64,000 nucleotides of DNA from Bordetella genomosp. 11 (GTDB taxonomy: Bacteria; Pseudomonadota; Gammaproteobacteria; Burkholderiales; Burkholderiaceae_B), in assembly GCF_002261215.1 (NCBI RefSeq), contig NZ_NEVS01000004.1:2356001-2420000 (forward strand), written 5' to 3'. Numbering within the stretch: position 1 is the first letter of the stretch; each line of letters starts with the position of its first letter. Positions 27,836 to 38,552 of the stretch are shown here, piece after piece. A model generated the notes under the pieces. It saw nothing but the letters and a program-made list of their open reading frames with translations. It did not search any database and was not told where the DNA came from. A program made the position numbers and the translations under genes.

Positions 27836-28807
27836 ATGACCACGTTCTCGCGCGCGATCGCGCTCGCCGCCGCCCTCACGCTGACAGCCGGGGCTCCCGC
27901 CCTCGCGAAGTACCCGGACAAGCCGGTCACGGTCATCGTTCCCTTCGTACCCGGGGGATCCTCCGACATCACCGCGCGCGCCGTCCTGCCCGGCATGAAC
28001 AAAATCTTCGGACAGACCTTCGTGGTGGAGAACAAGCCCGGCGCCAATGGCTCCATCGGCGCCCAGGCACTGGCCAGGTCCACCCCGGACGGCTACACCA
28101 TGATGGTGGGATCCATCGGGACCTTCGCCATCAATCAGGCCTTGTACAAGGACTTATCGTACAACCCCAGCAAAGATTTCAAATACCTGACGATGGCGGT
28201 GCGCAACCCGAACGTGCTCGTCGCCGCGCCGAACTTCCCCGCCAAGACCGTGGCGGAACTGGTGGCCTATGCGAAGAAGAATCCCGGCTCGGTGTCCTAC
28301 GCCTCGTCGGGCACCGGTTCCTCGGATCATCTGTCAGCCGTACTGTTCCGCCAGAAGAGCGGCACGACCGGTGTAGACGTTCCCTACCGGGGCGGCGCCG
28401 CGGCGATCAGCGACCTGATGGGTAGCCAGGTCAACGTATCCTTCCAGAATCTCGGCGCGGTCCTCTCCCATATCAAGGCCGGCAAGCTCAAGGCGCTGGC
28501 CACGACGGGAGACAAACGCATCCCCGATCTTCCCGACGTACCGACGATGGCGGAAGCCGGCATCAACGATATGGTCGTGTATTCCTGGCAGGGATTCGCC
28601 GTCCCCGCGGCGACGCCGGCCGACATCGTGACCTCGCTTTCGGATGGACTGCGCAAAACCCTGCGCGACAGCGCGGTTGAAAAGACATTGCACGGCCTGG
28701 GTTTCGAAGTCGTTGCCGATAGCCCGGAGGCCTTCACGAAATTCCAGCAGGCCGAAGTCAAGCGCTGGCAGGATGTGATTGCCAAGAGCAATATCAAGTT
28801 GGAGTAA
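27836..28807 (+). CDS. Bug-family tripartite tricarboxylate transporter substrate-binding protein (second copy)
   Basis: A 323-residue exported receptor with signal peptide (AIALAAALTLTAGAPALA) and the Bug landmarks KYPDKPVTVIVPFVPGGSSD, VVENKPGANGSIGAQAL, TPDGYTMMVG and DVPYRGGAAAISDL. The ATG at 27836 has CAGGAGA upstream. It is the first gene of the plus-strand arm, divergent from the DapA-like operon and followed 45 bp later by a 2-hydroxyacid dehydrogenase. It and the first Bug receptor are clearly different proteins, so they may recognise different but related compounds. Confidence 0.93.
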   Translation: MTTFSRAIALAAALTLTAGAPALAKYPDKPVTVIVPFVPGGSSDITARAVLPGMNKIFGQTFVVENKPGANGSIGAQALARSTPDGYTMMVGSIGTFAINQALYKDLSYNPSKDFKYLTMAVRNPNVLVAAPNFPAKTVAELVAYAKKNPGSVSYASSGTGSSDHLSAVLFRQKSGTTGVDVPYRGGAAAISDLMGSQVNVSFQNLGAVLSHIKAGKLKALATTGDKRIPDLPDVPTMAEAGINDMVVYSWQGFAVPAATPADIVTSLSDGLRKTLRDSAVEKTLHGLGFEVVADSPEAFTKFQQAEVKRWQDVIAKSNIKLE

Positions 28808-28852
28808 ATTACCCGCTACCGTTTTTTCCGCGATTGATCAGGTACGCGCCCA

Positions 28853-29812
28853 ATGACCGCCAAGCACCGCATCATCCAGGTCGGCTCCTATGCCGGCTCG
28901 CCCACTGCGAACGAACGGCTCGCCCGTGACTACGACGTCGTCGAATTGTGGAAATATCCCGACCGCGAGGCCGCGCTGGCAGAACACGGCAAGGGCGTCG
29001 ACGTACTGGTGACCTCCGCCAACTTCGGCTGCACGGCGGCAATGATCGATGCCTTGCCCGACCTGAAGGCCATCTGCAGCTGGGGAGTCGGCTACGAGAC
29101 CATAGACGTCAAAGCGGCGCAGCGCCGTGGGGTGCAGGTCAGCAATACGCCGGATGTCCTGACCGACTGCGTGGCGGACCTGGCGTGGGGCCTGATGATC
29201 GCCGCGGCGCGGCGGATCGCCTATGGTGACCGCTTCGTCCGCGACGGCGGATGGGGACAGGTGCACGGCAGTATCCCGCTCGGCTCGCGTGTCAGCGGGA
29301 AAAAGCTGGGTATCGTGGGCCTGGGCCGCATCGGCCAGGCCATCGCCAGGCGGGGCATCGGCTTCGACATGGACGTGCGCTATCACAGCCGCAACAAGCG
29401 CGAGGACGTCGACTACCGCTACGAGGCTTCGCTCGTCGACCTGGCCGCCTGGGCGGATTTCCTGGTAGTCGCCACGGTGGGCGGCCCGGGCACCCACCAT
29501 CTGATCTCGCGCGAAGTACTGGAAGCGCTGGGACCGAAGGGGACCATCATCAACATCGCCCGCGGACCTGTCATCGACGAGGCCGCGCTGGTACAGGCGC
29601 TGCAAAGCGGCAAGCTAGGCAACGCCGCGCTGGACGTATTCGAGCACGAACCCAAAGTGCCGGATGCGTTGAAGGCCAACGACAATGTCGTGCTTTTGCC
29701 GCATATCGGCAGCGCCACACTCGAAACGCGCCGCGACATGGAAGACCTGATGGTGCGCAACCTGGAGTCATTCCTGCAGACAGGCAGGCTGATCACACCG
29801 GTCACCGATTAA
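28853..29812 (+). CDS. D-isomer-specific 2-hydroxyacid dehydrogenase
   Basis: A 319-residue NAD(P)-dependent enzyme of the glyoxylate/hydroxypyruvate reductase group. The Rossmann motif is GIVGLGRIGQAIA. The catalytic triad is visible as Arg in NIARGPVIDE, Glu in DVFEHEP and His in LLPHIGSAT. The N-terminal SWGVGYETIDV is also typical. In this cluster it probably interconverts a 2-keto acid released by the aldolases with its hydroxy acid. Confidence 0.93.
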   Translation: MTAKHRIIQVGSYAGSPTANERLARDYDVVELWKYPDREAALAEHGKGVDVLVTSANFGCTAAMIDALPDLKAICSWGVGYETIDVKAAQRRGVQVSNTPDVLTDCVADLAWGLMIAAARRIAYGDRFVRDGGWGQVHGSIPLGSRVSGKKLGIVGLGRIGQAIARRGIGFDMDVRYHSRNKREDVDYRYEASLVDLAAWADFLVVATVGGPGTHHLISREVLEALGPKGTIINIARGPVIDEAALVQALQSGKLGNAALDVFEHEPKVPDALKANDNVVLLPHIGSATLETRRDMEDLMVRNLESFLQTGRLITPVTD

Positions 29813-29835
29813 GGCTTCGGACCGTACGCCCCTGC

Positions 29836-30240
29836 CTAGGACGGATGGGCGATTTCGCGCTCTTCCGTCTTCAGGTGATTATCCGTGGCGAAATCCATGA
29901 CGAACTTCCAGGCCAGCGGCTCGAGTTCGCGCAGGCGTTCGTCGACCACCACGCTGCGATAGCCGTCGACGATCACGGGAAGCACGTAGGGAGAGTAATA
30001 AAGCGGACTGGCGGGGGCGCTACCCGGCGGTCGGAATTGCGCCATGACGCCGGCAAGCCGCTCGGCCCAATCGCTGGGTCGAAATCGCTGGCCTTCTTCC
30101 GTAACACCGAGGATAACGAGTTGTCGCACGCGGAATACCGTTGGTTCTGCTGTCGGCGACGGGCGCGGCGCGCCGTCAGTGAGCAGCTCGCGACACGTGG
30201 GTCGCGACGCCGATTGTATATGATTGAAGCTTGCCCACAT
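29836..30240 (-). CDS. DUF3579 domain-containing protein
   Basis: Up to 134 residues; a betaproteobacterial family of unknown function. The core VRQLVILGVTEEGQRFRPSDWAERLAGVM and SPYVLPVIVDGYRSVVVDERLRELEPLAWKFVMDFA (quoted in parts) is well conserved. The true start is unsure. The ATG at 30240 gives a non-conserved leader, and a GTG at 30129 would start right at the domain. It is divergent from argF, a neighbourhood I recall as common in Burkholderiales. Confidence 0.75.
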   Translation of the reverse strand: MWASFNHIQSASRPTCRELLTDGAPRPSPTAEPTVFRVRQLVILGVTEEGQRFRPSDWAERLAGVMAQFRPPGSAPASPLYYSPYVLPVIVDGYRSVVVDERLRELEPLAWKFVMDFATDNHLKTEEREIAHPS

Positions 30241-30358
30241 TGTATTCGGCCGACTGCCTCAAGGTCGAACCGCTGGCTTCCATACGGCTTTGGCGTGCTT
30301 TTCCACGCATCCCTGCCATAACGGACGTTTTTAAAAAAGAACGGGCATAATGAGGCGC

Positions 30359-30381
30359 CTCGCCCGCCGCCAGCGGGCGAG
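30359..30381 (+). promoter_or_regulatory. hairpin in the argF leader
   Basis: CTCGCCCGC and GCGGGCGAG form a perfect 9-bp stem with a five-base loop, ending 22 bp before the argF ATG. It has no T run. A CATAAT just upstream (30346-30351) could be the -10 element. The role is unknown. Confidence 0.35.
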
Positions 30382-30403
30382 ACCAACGATGTGCAGATCG
30401 ACC

Positions 30404-31345
30404 ATGACAACAGCAAGCACCCAAAACGGCCCCCTGCGCCATTTCCTGCAGTTTCGCGATTTTTCCGCCGCCGAGATCCACTACGTGCTGGAGCGCGCGC
30501 GCCTGATCAAGGACAAGTTCAAGCGCTACGATCCGCACATGACGCTGCATGACCGCACGTTGGCGATGGTCTTCGAAAAGGCCAGCACGCGTACGCGCGT
30601 ATCGTTCGAGGCGGGGATGTATCAACTGGGCGGATCCGTCATCAACCTGACCTCCAACGATTCCCAGTTGGGGCGTGCCGAGCCTATCGAAGACACCGCG
30701 CGCGTTATCTCACGCATGGTGGATATCGTGATGATCCGCACCTTCGAGCAGACGCGTATCGAGCGTTTCGCCGCGCATTCCCGCGTTCCGGTCATCAACG
30801 GCCTGACCAACGAATTCCATCCCTGCCAGATACTGGCGGACATCTTCACCTACGTGGAGCATCGCGGCCCCATCGCGGGCAAGGTCGTGGCCTGGGTCGG
30901 CGACGCCAACAACATGTCCTATACCTGGCTGCAAGCCGCCGAAATGCTGGGATTCACCCTGCATGTATCGACGCCCTCGGGCTATGAACTGGAGCCTGCG
31001 CGCATCGGCACGCCCCCGGCGTCGGTGCTGCGGCAGTTCAAAGACCCGATGGAAGCCTGCCGCGGCGCGCACCTGGTCACGACGGACGTCTGGACCAGCA
31101 TGGGCTACGAAGCGGAAAACGAACAGCGCCGCGCCGCCTTCGCGGATTGGTGTGTCGATGCCGACATGATGGCCGTGGCGGCGAGCGATGCCGTGTTCAT
31201 GCACTGCCTGCCCGCGCATCGCGGCGAGGAAGTCACGGGCGAAGTCATCGATGGCCCGCAGAGTGTGGTCTGGGACGAAGCCGAGAACCGCCTGCACGTG
31301 CAAAAAGCCTTGATGGAATTCCTGTTGCTGGGCCGCTTGTCGTAG
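30404..31345 (+). CDS. argF: ornithine carbamoyltransferase
   Basis: Makes citrulline from ornithine and carbamoyl phosphate in arginine synthesis. The 313 residues include STRTR (61-65, carbamoyl-phosphate site), EFHPCQILAD, the DxxxSMG-like DVWTSMGYE and FMHCLPAHRGEEV. The ATG at 30404 gives the family start (RHFLQFRDFSA). argG, the next step of the pathway, lies on the same strand 3.9 kb downstream, with a catabolic pair in between. Confidence 0.95.
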   Translation: MTTASTQNGPLRHFLQFRDFSAAEIHYVLERARLIKDKFKRYDPHMTLHDRTLAMVFEKASTRTRVSFEAGMYQLGGSVINLTSNDSQLGRAEPIEDTARVISRMVDIVMIRTFEQTRIERFAAHSRVPVINGLTNEFHPCQILADIFTYVEHRGPIAGKVVAWVGDANNMSYTWLQAAEMLGFTLHVSTPSGYELEPARIGTPPASVLRQFKDPMEACRGAHLVTTDVWTSMGYEAENEQRRAAFADWCVDADMMAVAASDAVFMHCLPAHRGEEVTGEVIDGPQSVVWDEAENRLHVQKALMEFLLLGRLS

Positions 31346-31426
31346 TATCGGGCCGGGCTTGTGATGGACCGGCATTGAACGGATGGCCGCATCCGGGCGC
31401 CATCCGTTCACCGCGAGCGCGTACTT

Positions 31427-32035
31427 TCAGCCGATGGCCTTGAACATGGTGCGCTTCGTGTTGCGAAACGACGGGCGCACCCGATCGCTCCAGGCGCTGG
31501 CGCGCACGGCCAGCCAGGGCGGGCTGCCAAAGGTCTCGATAGTCTCCAGGTCATAACACGCGTGATAGCGTGGCGACGACTCCGCGCAAGCGTAGCGTTC
31601 CGCCCGTACCGTACCGGGCACGCCGGCCAGGCCGGGCAAGTGTTCCTGGTCGTACCAGTCGTTCATATCCTGCTCCGCCTCGGGCAGCACATCCGTCTCC
31701 ACGATGTAATGCCACGGCGCGGGGCGCCCCCGTGAAGCCCCGGGCAGGTCCGCCAGCCGTCGCAGCCACTGCATTCCGGCATCGGGATGCAGGCCTGCCA
31801 GCCGCTCCCGCAGGGTAGACAGCGCTGCCTCGGCGCCATCCCGCGGCAGCCGGCAATAGACATAGGTTTCCGCGGCCTCCACCGCCGCATACCCCTGGAT
31901 GACCGCCTGCGCCGATCCCGCGCGCAATTGTTCGCCCAGCGCCGCCAAGCGCGCGGCGGACAGGCGTTCGCTAGGGATCTTCAAGAGAAGGACGTCGGTG
32001 GATTGTCCGGCTATGCCTTGCGGTGTCTCGCTCAT
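31427..32035 (-). CDS. dimeric alpha/beta-barrel protein (EthD/DUF4286-like)
   Basis: A 202-residue protein that I do not recognise by name. The C-terminal half, HYIVETDVLPEAEQDMNDWYD and QEHLPGLAGVPGTVRAERYA, looks like the ferredoxin-like EthD/DUF4286 domains, which often bind or transform small hydrophobic or aromatic compounds. The N-terminal half may be a second, degenerate copy of the same fold. GGAGG precedes the ATG. It is divergent from an amidase and an MFS transporter, suggesting a small catabolic unit. Confidence 0.6.
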   Translation of the reverse strand: MSETPQGIAGQSTDVLLLKIPSERLSAARLAALGEQLRAGSAQAVIQGYAAVEAAETYVYCRLPRDGAEAALSTLRERLAGLHPDAGMQWLRRLADLPGASRGRPAPWHYIVETDVLPEAEQDMNDWYDQEHLPGLAGVPGTVRAERYACAESSPRYHACYDLETIETFGSPPWLAVRASAWSDRVRPSFRNTKRTMFKAIG

Positions 32036-32276
32036 CGGTGCCTCCAGGAAAACAGGCATGGTCGCGCAAGGCCGCTACGTGGGCAATGTGCACCCGCGTG
32101 CTTTCTCACTGCCTGGACGCGCACTTCCTCGCCCCCTCCCCCCGGCGAGCCCCGCCAATGCGCGGCGCCCGCCGCCTTGGGGGCCCGGACTAACCCTAGC
32201 TGGGGTGAACCCCGATGCGCTCAATCGTGAATATAGTATACAAAGTACGTTATCGAAATTTCTCCCGGAGCGCGCT

Positions 32277-33755
32277 TTGGACGCAGCCATTAACCCGGCC
32301 TCGAATGAACTGCGCTACTGGAGCTTGTCGCGAAGCCTGCAAGCCTTGAGGCAGGGCGAAATCACCGCCGAATCGCTCGTGGATGCCTGCGCGCAAGCAT
32401 TTGCCGACAGCCACGCCCAGATCAATGCGCTGGCGCTCCAGGACTACGCGGCCGCGCAAGCCCAGGCCCGTCGCGCCGATGCCGCGCGCCAGCGCGGCGA
32501 GCCGCCGGGCGCCCTGCACGGTATTCCCTTTTCCATCAAGGAAAGCTTCGATGTCGCCGGCTGGCCGACGACCTGCGGCGACCCCGCGCATGCCGGCCAG
32601 TTGGCGCCGCGCGACGCCGAGGTGGTGCGGCGCCTGCGGGCGGCCGGCGCGATCCTGGTGGGCAAATCCAATGTCCCGCTCCACTTGCGTGACTGGCAAA
32701 GCTACAACGCGCTTTATGGCACCACACGCAACCCGCGCGATCTGTCCCGTACGCCGGGGGGCTCCTCGGGCGGCAGCGCCGCGGCGGTCTGCGCAGGCAT
32801 GAGCGTGTTCGACGTGGGTTCCGATATCGGATCTTCCTTGCGCAACCCCGCCCACTATTGCGGGGTTTTTTCGCACAAAAGCAGCCACGGCCTGGTATCG
32901 CTGCGCGGCCACGGCATACGCAATACGGATCCCGCCCCCGACATCAATGTCGCCGGCCCTGTCGCGCGGTCCGCGGCGGATCTGGAAATCGTGCTGCGAG
33001 TACTGTCCGGGGATACCGGACAGGCGGGCCAGGCACGTACGCTGGCGGCGGCGCCGGACCGTGCGCCGAGCGAGTTTCGCGTGGCGGTATTGCCCACGCA
33101 TTCCTTCGCGCCCGTCGATGCGGAGGTTTCCCGCGTCATCGAAGACCTGGGCCGGCAACTGCAAGGCCAGGGCATGCGGGTCTCCTGGAATGCCAGGCCC
33201 GCCATCGACGCCGAAACGCTTTGGCGGACTTATATCCTGATGCTGCGCGCGGCGACGTCCGCCTATATGACCGACTCCGCCTACGAGGCGGCGCGCCAAC
33301 GAACGGGGCACGCGGATCCCGCCGACCTGTCCTACGCGACACTGCAGTACGTAGGGGCCACGCTGGATCACCGGACCTGGCTCAAACTGGCCGATATCCG
33401 GCGCGGTATCGAGCAGGCGTGGGCGGATTTTTTCGCCGATCACGATGTCCTGCTATGCCCTGCAGCCGCCACGGCGGCCTTCGAGCTGAATGAGCAGGGA
33501 GAGCCCTGGCAGCGCAGCCTGAACGTCAACGGGGAACTTCAACCCATGACGACCCAATTGTTCTGGGCAGGACATTCGGGGCTATGCGGCCTGCCGTCTA
33601 CCGTCGCCCCCGCCGGACTCACGCCCACCGGCTTGCCGGTAGGCGTGCAGATCGTCGCGGCACGCTCGCACGACCTGACTTCGCTGCGTTTCGCGCAATG
33701 GCTGGAGCAGCATGGCCATGCTTTCCAGCCGCCCACGATGACGCACGCCGCCTGA
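32277..33755 (+). CDS. amidase (amidase signature family)
   Basis: A 492-residue hydrolase of the amidase-signature family. The catalytic Ser-cisSer-Lys triad is visible: Lys88 (FSIKESFD), cis-Ser164 (PGGSSGGSAAAV) and nucleophile Ser187 (SDIGSSLRNP, where the usual GGS is GSS). The start is a TTG at 32277 behind CCCGGAG, after an AT-rich stretch with TATAGT that may be the promoter. The substrate is unknown. An MFS transporter follows in the same direction, so uptake and hydrolysis of one amide-containing compound is a reasonable guess. Confidence 0.87.
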   Translation: MDAAINPASNELRYWSLSRSLQALRQGEITAESLVDACAQAFADSHAQINALALQDYAAAQAQARRADAARQRGEPPGALHGIPFSIKESFDVAGWPTTCGDPAHAGQLAPRDAEVVRRLRAAGAILVGKSNVPLHLRDWQSYNALYGTTRNPRDLSRTPGGSSGGSAAAVCAGMSVFDVGSDIGSSLRNPAHYCGVFSHKSSHGLVSLRGHGIRNTDPAPDINVAGPVARSAADLEIVLRVLSGDTGQAGQARTLAAAPDRAPSEFRVAVLPTHSFAPVDAEVSRVIEDLGRQLQGQGMRVSWNARPAIDAETLWRTYILMLRAATSAYMTDSAYEAARQRTGHADPADLSYATLQYVGATLDHRTWLKLADIRRGIEQAWADFFADHDVLLCPAAATAAFELNEQGEPWQRSLNVNGELQPMTTQLFWAGHSGLCGLPSTVAPAGLTPTGLPVGVQIVAARSHDLTSLRFAQWLEQHGHAFQPPTMTHAA

Positions 33756-33811
33756 CCCTGCCGCCGCCGCATACCCATACCGATCCACCCACGATACGAA
33801 GGGAAAAGCTC

Positions 33812-35125
33812 ATGTTCACCTGGTTCACCGAGTTGACACGCATGGAGCGCAAGGGCTTCTATGGCGCGTTCCTGGGACATGCGGTCGATGTCTTCGACTT
33901 CATGATCTACTCGTTCCTGATCTCGACCCTGCTTTCGCAATGGAACATGAGCAAGGCCGAGGCCGGCGCCATCGTCACCTATACCCTGGTATCGTCGCTG
34001 GTCGGCGCGATATTGGCGGGGGTGCTTGCCGATCGTTATGGGCGTGTGCGTGTGCTGCGCTGGACCATCGTGGTCTTCGCCTTCGCGTGCTTTTTGTGCG
34101 GACTATCGCAGAACCCGCAGCAACTGATGATCTTCCGCATCATCCAGGGATTGGGCTTCGGCGGCGAATCCTCGCTATGCATGGTGCTGGTAACGGAGAT
34201 GATCCGCAACCCGGCGCACCGTGGCAAATACTCCGGCTTTACCGCCAGCAGCTATTCATTCGGCTGGGGCGCCGCCGCCTTGGCCTATGCCGCCATGTAC
34301 GCCTTGATGCCGCCCGAATATGCATGGCGCGTCTGTTTTTTCCTGGGCATCCTGCCGGCCCTGGTCGTCATCTATCTGCGGCGCAATCTGGTTGAACCGG
34401 AAATCTACCTCGCGGCGCGGTCCGCCTCCGGAAAACACCTGCATAAGCCGGACCCGTTGCGGGTGGTGAAGTCTCCGCTGCTGATCAAGACCGTGCTCTG
34501 CAGCCTGCTGTCCGGCGGCATGCTGGGCGGCTACTACGCGATCGCGACGTGGCTGCCCACGTATCTGAAGATGGAGCGCGGGCTGTCGGTGTTCGGCACC
34601 AGTTCCTATCTGGTGGTCATGATTCTCGGCTCTTTCCTGGGCTACGTGGCGGGCGCCTATGCCACGGACCGCTTCGGGCGCCGCGCCACCTACATCCTGT
34701 TCGCGATCGGCGCCATGGCCATGGCGCTGATCTACATGCTGATTCCGATTTCGAACACCTCCATGCTGTTCCTGGGATTTCCCATGGGCATCCTCATGCA
34801 GGGCATGTTCTCCGGAATCGGCGCCACCCTGTCCGAATCCTATCCCAGCAGCGTACGCGCGACCGGCTATGGCGTCTCGTATAACGCGGGACGCGTCATC
34901 GGATCGCTGTTTCCGCTCAGCGTCGGCTGGCTGAGCGGCGGCACCCTGGCGCTGGGCGTCTCCATCGCGGTGGTCGCGGGCGTCGGCTACGCCCTGGTGA
35001 TCGTATCCGCGCTGCTGCTGCCGGAGACCAATGGGCTGGACCTGTCCCGCATCGAGGAAGACGGCGCCGCGCCGTCCGATGGCTTGGGCATCGCCCCAGG
35101 GGCCAGCGCCACGCGCGCCGGCTGA
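33812..35125 (+). CDS. MFS transporter
   Basis: A 437-residue major facilitator with 12 predicted helices. Motif A appears as GAILAGVLADRYGRVRVL in the first half and DRFGRRAT in the second. FMIYSFLISTLLSQWNMSKAEAG and WLPTYLKMERGLSV resemble sugar- and aromatic-acid:H+ symporters. AAGGG precedes the ATG, 56 bp after the amidase gene, so the two are probably co-transcribed. Confidence 0.87.
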   Translation: MFTWFTELTRMERKGFYGAFLGHAVDVFDFMIYSFLISTLLSQWNMSKAEAGAIVTYTLVSSLVGAILAGVLADRYGRVRVLRWTIVVFAFACFLCGLSQNPQQLMIFRIIQGLGFGGESSLCMVLVTEMIRNPAHRGKYSGFTASSYSFGWGAAALAYAAMYALMPPEYAWRVCFFLGILPALVVIYLRRNLVEPEIYLAARSASGKHLHKPDPLRVVKSPLLIKTVLCSLLSGGMLGGYYAIATWLPTYLKMERGLSVFGTSSYLVVMILGSFLGYVAGAYATDRFGRRATYILFAIGAMAMALIYMLIPISNTSMLFLGFPMGILMQGMFSGIGATLSESYPSSVRATGYGVSYNAGRVIGSLFPLSVGWLSGGTLALGVSIAVVAGVGYALVIVSALLLPETNGLDLSRIEEDGAAPSDGLGIAPGASATRAG

Positions 35126-36544
<1,419 letters not shown>

Positions 36545-36578
36545 AGCCTTCGCCGGCGTGACATGCGCCGCGCAAAGC

Positions 36579-36614
36579 AAAACGCCGCGTGCTCCTGCAC
36601 GCGGCGTTTTTTTT
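36579..36614 (+). terminator. terminator of argG
   Basis: AACGCCGCGTGC-TCCT-GCACGCGGCGTT followed by a T8 run, 35 bp after the argG stop. The A-rich upstream side may also end the minus-strand kup transcript. Confidence 0.92.
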
Positions 36615-36638
36615 GTCTGGCCACAGCGGCTCGCGCGG

Positions 36639-38552
36639 CTACAGCTCTACTTGCATGCCCATTTCGACCACGCGGTTGGGAGGGATCTTGAAGAACTTCG
36701 TGCTGCGCGTGGAATTCCGGGCCATGAAGGCGAACACGGCGCGGCGCCACCCCCGCATGGCCGGCCTCTTGGCCGCGACGACCGTCTGGCGCGACAGATA
36801 GTACGACGTGCGCATGGGCTCCAGATCCACCTCGGGATAGGCCTCGGCGACTTCGCGTAAGGCCTCCGGCACATCGGGTTCTTCCTTGAAGCCGTAAGTC
36901 AGTACGGCCTGCCAGCTGGACGCACTGAGCTTGGTCAGGGAAAAGCGTTCGTCCGGCGACACATAAGGCACGTCGGCACTACGTATCGTCAGGAACAACA
37001 CGTGATCATGCAGCACCTTGTTGTGCTTCAGGTTGTGCAGCAGCGCCGGCGGCACGTTGCCGGGGTTCATCGTCATGAAGATCGCGGTGCCATGCACGCG
37101 CGCCGGCGGAAACTGTTCCAGCTGTTCCATGAACTCGCCCAGGGGCTGGCGGTCGCGCTGCTGCTGCAGGCTGAGCAGATGGCGGCCGCGCCGCCAGGTC
37201 AACATCAGGGTGAACACCACGATCCCCACCGACAGCGGCAACCAGCCGCCCTCTTCCACCTTGAGCGCGTTCGCGGAAAACAGCAGCAGGTCGAACACCA
37301 GGAGAAAGCCCAATATGGCCCACCACATGGCGCGCCGCGGCCCGCTCACGGCGGCGCGCGACATCAGGGATAGCAGCAGTACCGAGGTCGTCAGCATGGT
37401 GCCGGTGACCGCGAACCCATATGCGGCGGCCAGGTTATCGGAACTGCGGAACACCACCACCAGGACGAGCACCGCGACCAGCAGCAGCGCATTGACCTGC
37501 GGCAGGTAGATCTGGCCCTTTTCCACCGCGGAGGTGTGCAGGATCTCCATGCGCGGCCAATATCCCAATTGCACCGCCTGGCGGGTCATCGAATACGCGC
37601 CGGATATAACCGCCTGCGAGGCGATGATGGTGGCAACCGTCGCCAGGCACACCAGCGGTACCAGCCCCCACTCCGGCGACATCAGGAAGAAGGGGTTGGC
37701 GATGGCCTGGGGATCGCGCAGCAGCAACGCACCCTGACCGAAGTAGCAGAGCGTCAACGCCGGCGCCACCATCCAGAACCACGCGCGGCGTATGGCACCC
37801 CGGCCGAAATGGCCCATATCGGCGTAGAGGGCTTCCGCGCCGGTCAAGGCCAGTACGACCGAACCCAGCAACACGAAGCTGGCACGCGGCGATTCGATCA
37901 CGAAGTGCACGCCCCAGATCGGATTGAGCGCCTGCAGGATCGCCGGCGTCTGCACGATCTGCCAGACGCCCAGCACGGCAAGCGTGGCGAACCAGAGCCC
38001 CATGATGGGACCGAAAAGCTTCCCCATCACCCCGGTGCCATGCGACTGGATCATGAACAGCGCGACCAGCACGATAAGGGCCAGCGGCACCACCCAGTGC
38101 TCGAAGCGGTGCGATATGACGCTGATACCTTCCAGCGCCGACAGTACCGAGATGGCCGGTGTGATCATGCTGTCGCCGTAGAACAGCGCCGCCCCGAAAA
38201 TCGCCAGCGCGATCAGCAGCATGCGGACGCGGCCCTGGCGCCCCCGAATGGCGAGCTCCAACAGCGCGAGCGTGCCGCCCTCGCCCCGGTTGTCCGCGCG
38301 CAGCACCAGCATGATGTACTTGAAAGACACCACCAGCATCAGCATCCAGAACAGGATGGACAGCACGCCCAGCACGTGTTCCGGCCGCAGATCCCCATAA
38401 CCGACCAGGCATTGGCGCAGCGTGTACAGGGGACTGGTACCGATGTCGCCGTAGACGACGCCGAGCGCGCCGATGACCAGGGCGGCCCGGGAAGAAGGAG
38501 CATGATGCGCCGTGGCCACGGGGGACGGTCTTGTCGCGGTTCCGGTCGTCAT
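36639..38552 (-). CDS. kup: Kup-type low-affinity potassium transporter
   Basis: A 637-residue KUP/HAK/KT potassium-proton symporter. About 12 membrane helices occupy the first 440 residues, including ALGVVYGDIGTSPLYTLRQCL, and GDSMITPAISVLSALEG follows. A C-terminal cytoplasmic domain ends the protein. Unusually, the ATG (38552) overlaps the stop of a histidine kinase gene by four bases (ATGA), so kup is translated as the third gene of a two-component operon. This suggests that the sensor and the transporter belong together. Confidence 0.94.
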   Translation of the reverse strand: MTTGTATRPSPVATAHHAPSSRAALVIGALGVVYGDIGTSPLYTLRQCLVGYGDLRPEHVLGVLSILFWMLMLVVSFKYIMLVLRADNRGEGGTLALLELAIRGRQGRVRMLLIALAIFGAALFYGDSMITPAISVLSALEGISVISHRFEHWVVPLALIVLVALFMIQSHGTGVMGKLFGPIMGLWFATLAVLGVWQIVQTPAILQALNPIWGVHFVIESPRASFVLLGSVVLALTGAEALYADMGHFGRGAIRRAWFWMVAPALTLCYFGQGALLLRDPQAIANPFFLMSPEWGLVPLVCLATVATIIASQAVISGAYSMTRQAVQLGYWPRMEILHTSAVEKGQIYLPQVNALLLVAVLVLVVVFRSSDNLAAAYGFAVTGTMLTTSVLLLSLMSRAAVSGPRRAMWWAILGFLLVFDLLLFSANALKVEEGGWLPLSVGIVVFTLMLTWRRGRHLLSLQQQRDRQPLGEFMEQLEQFPPARVHGTAIFMTMNPGNVPPALLHNLKHNKVLHDHVLFLTIRSADVPYVSPDERFSLTKLSASSWQAVLTYGFKEEPDVPEALREVAEAYPEVDLEPMRTSYYLSRQTVVAAKRPAMRGWRRAVFAFMARNSTRSTKFFKIPPNRVVEMGMQVEL

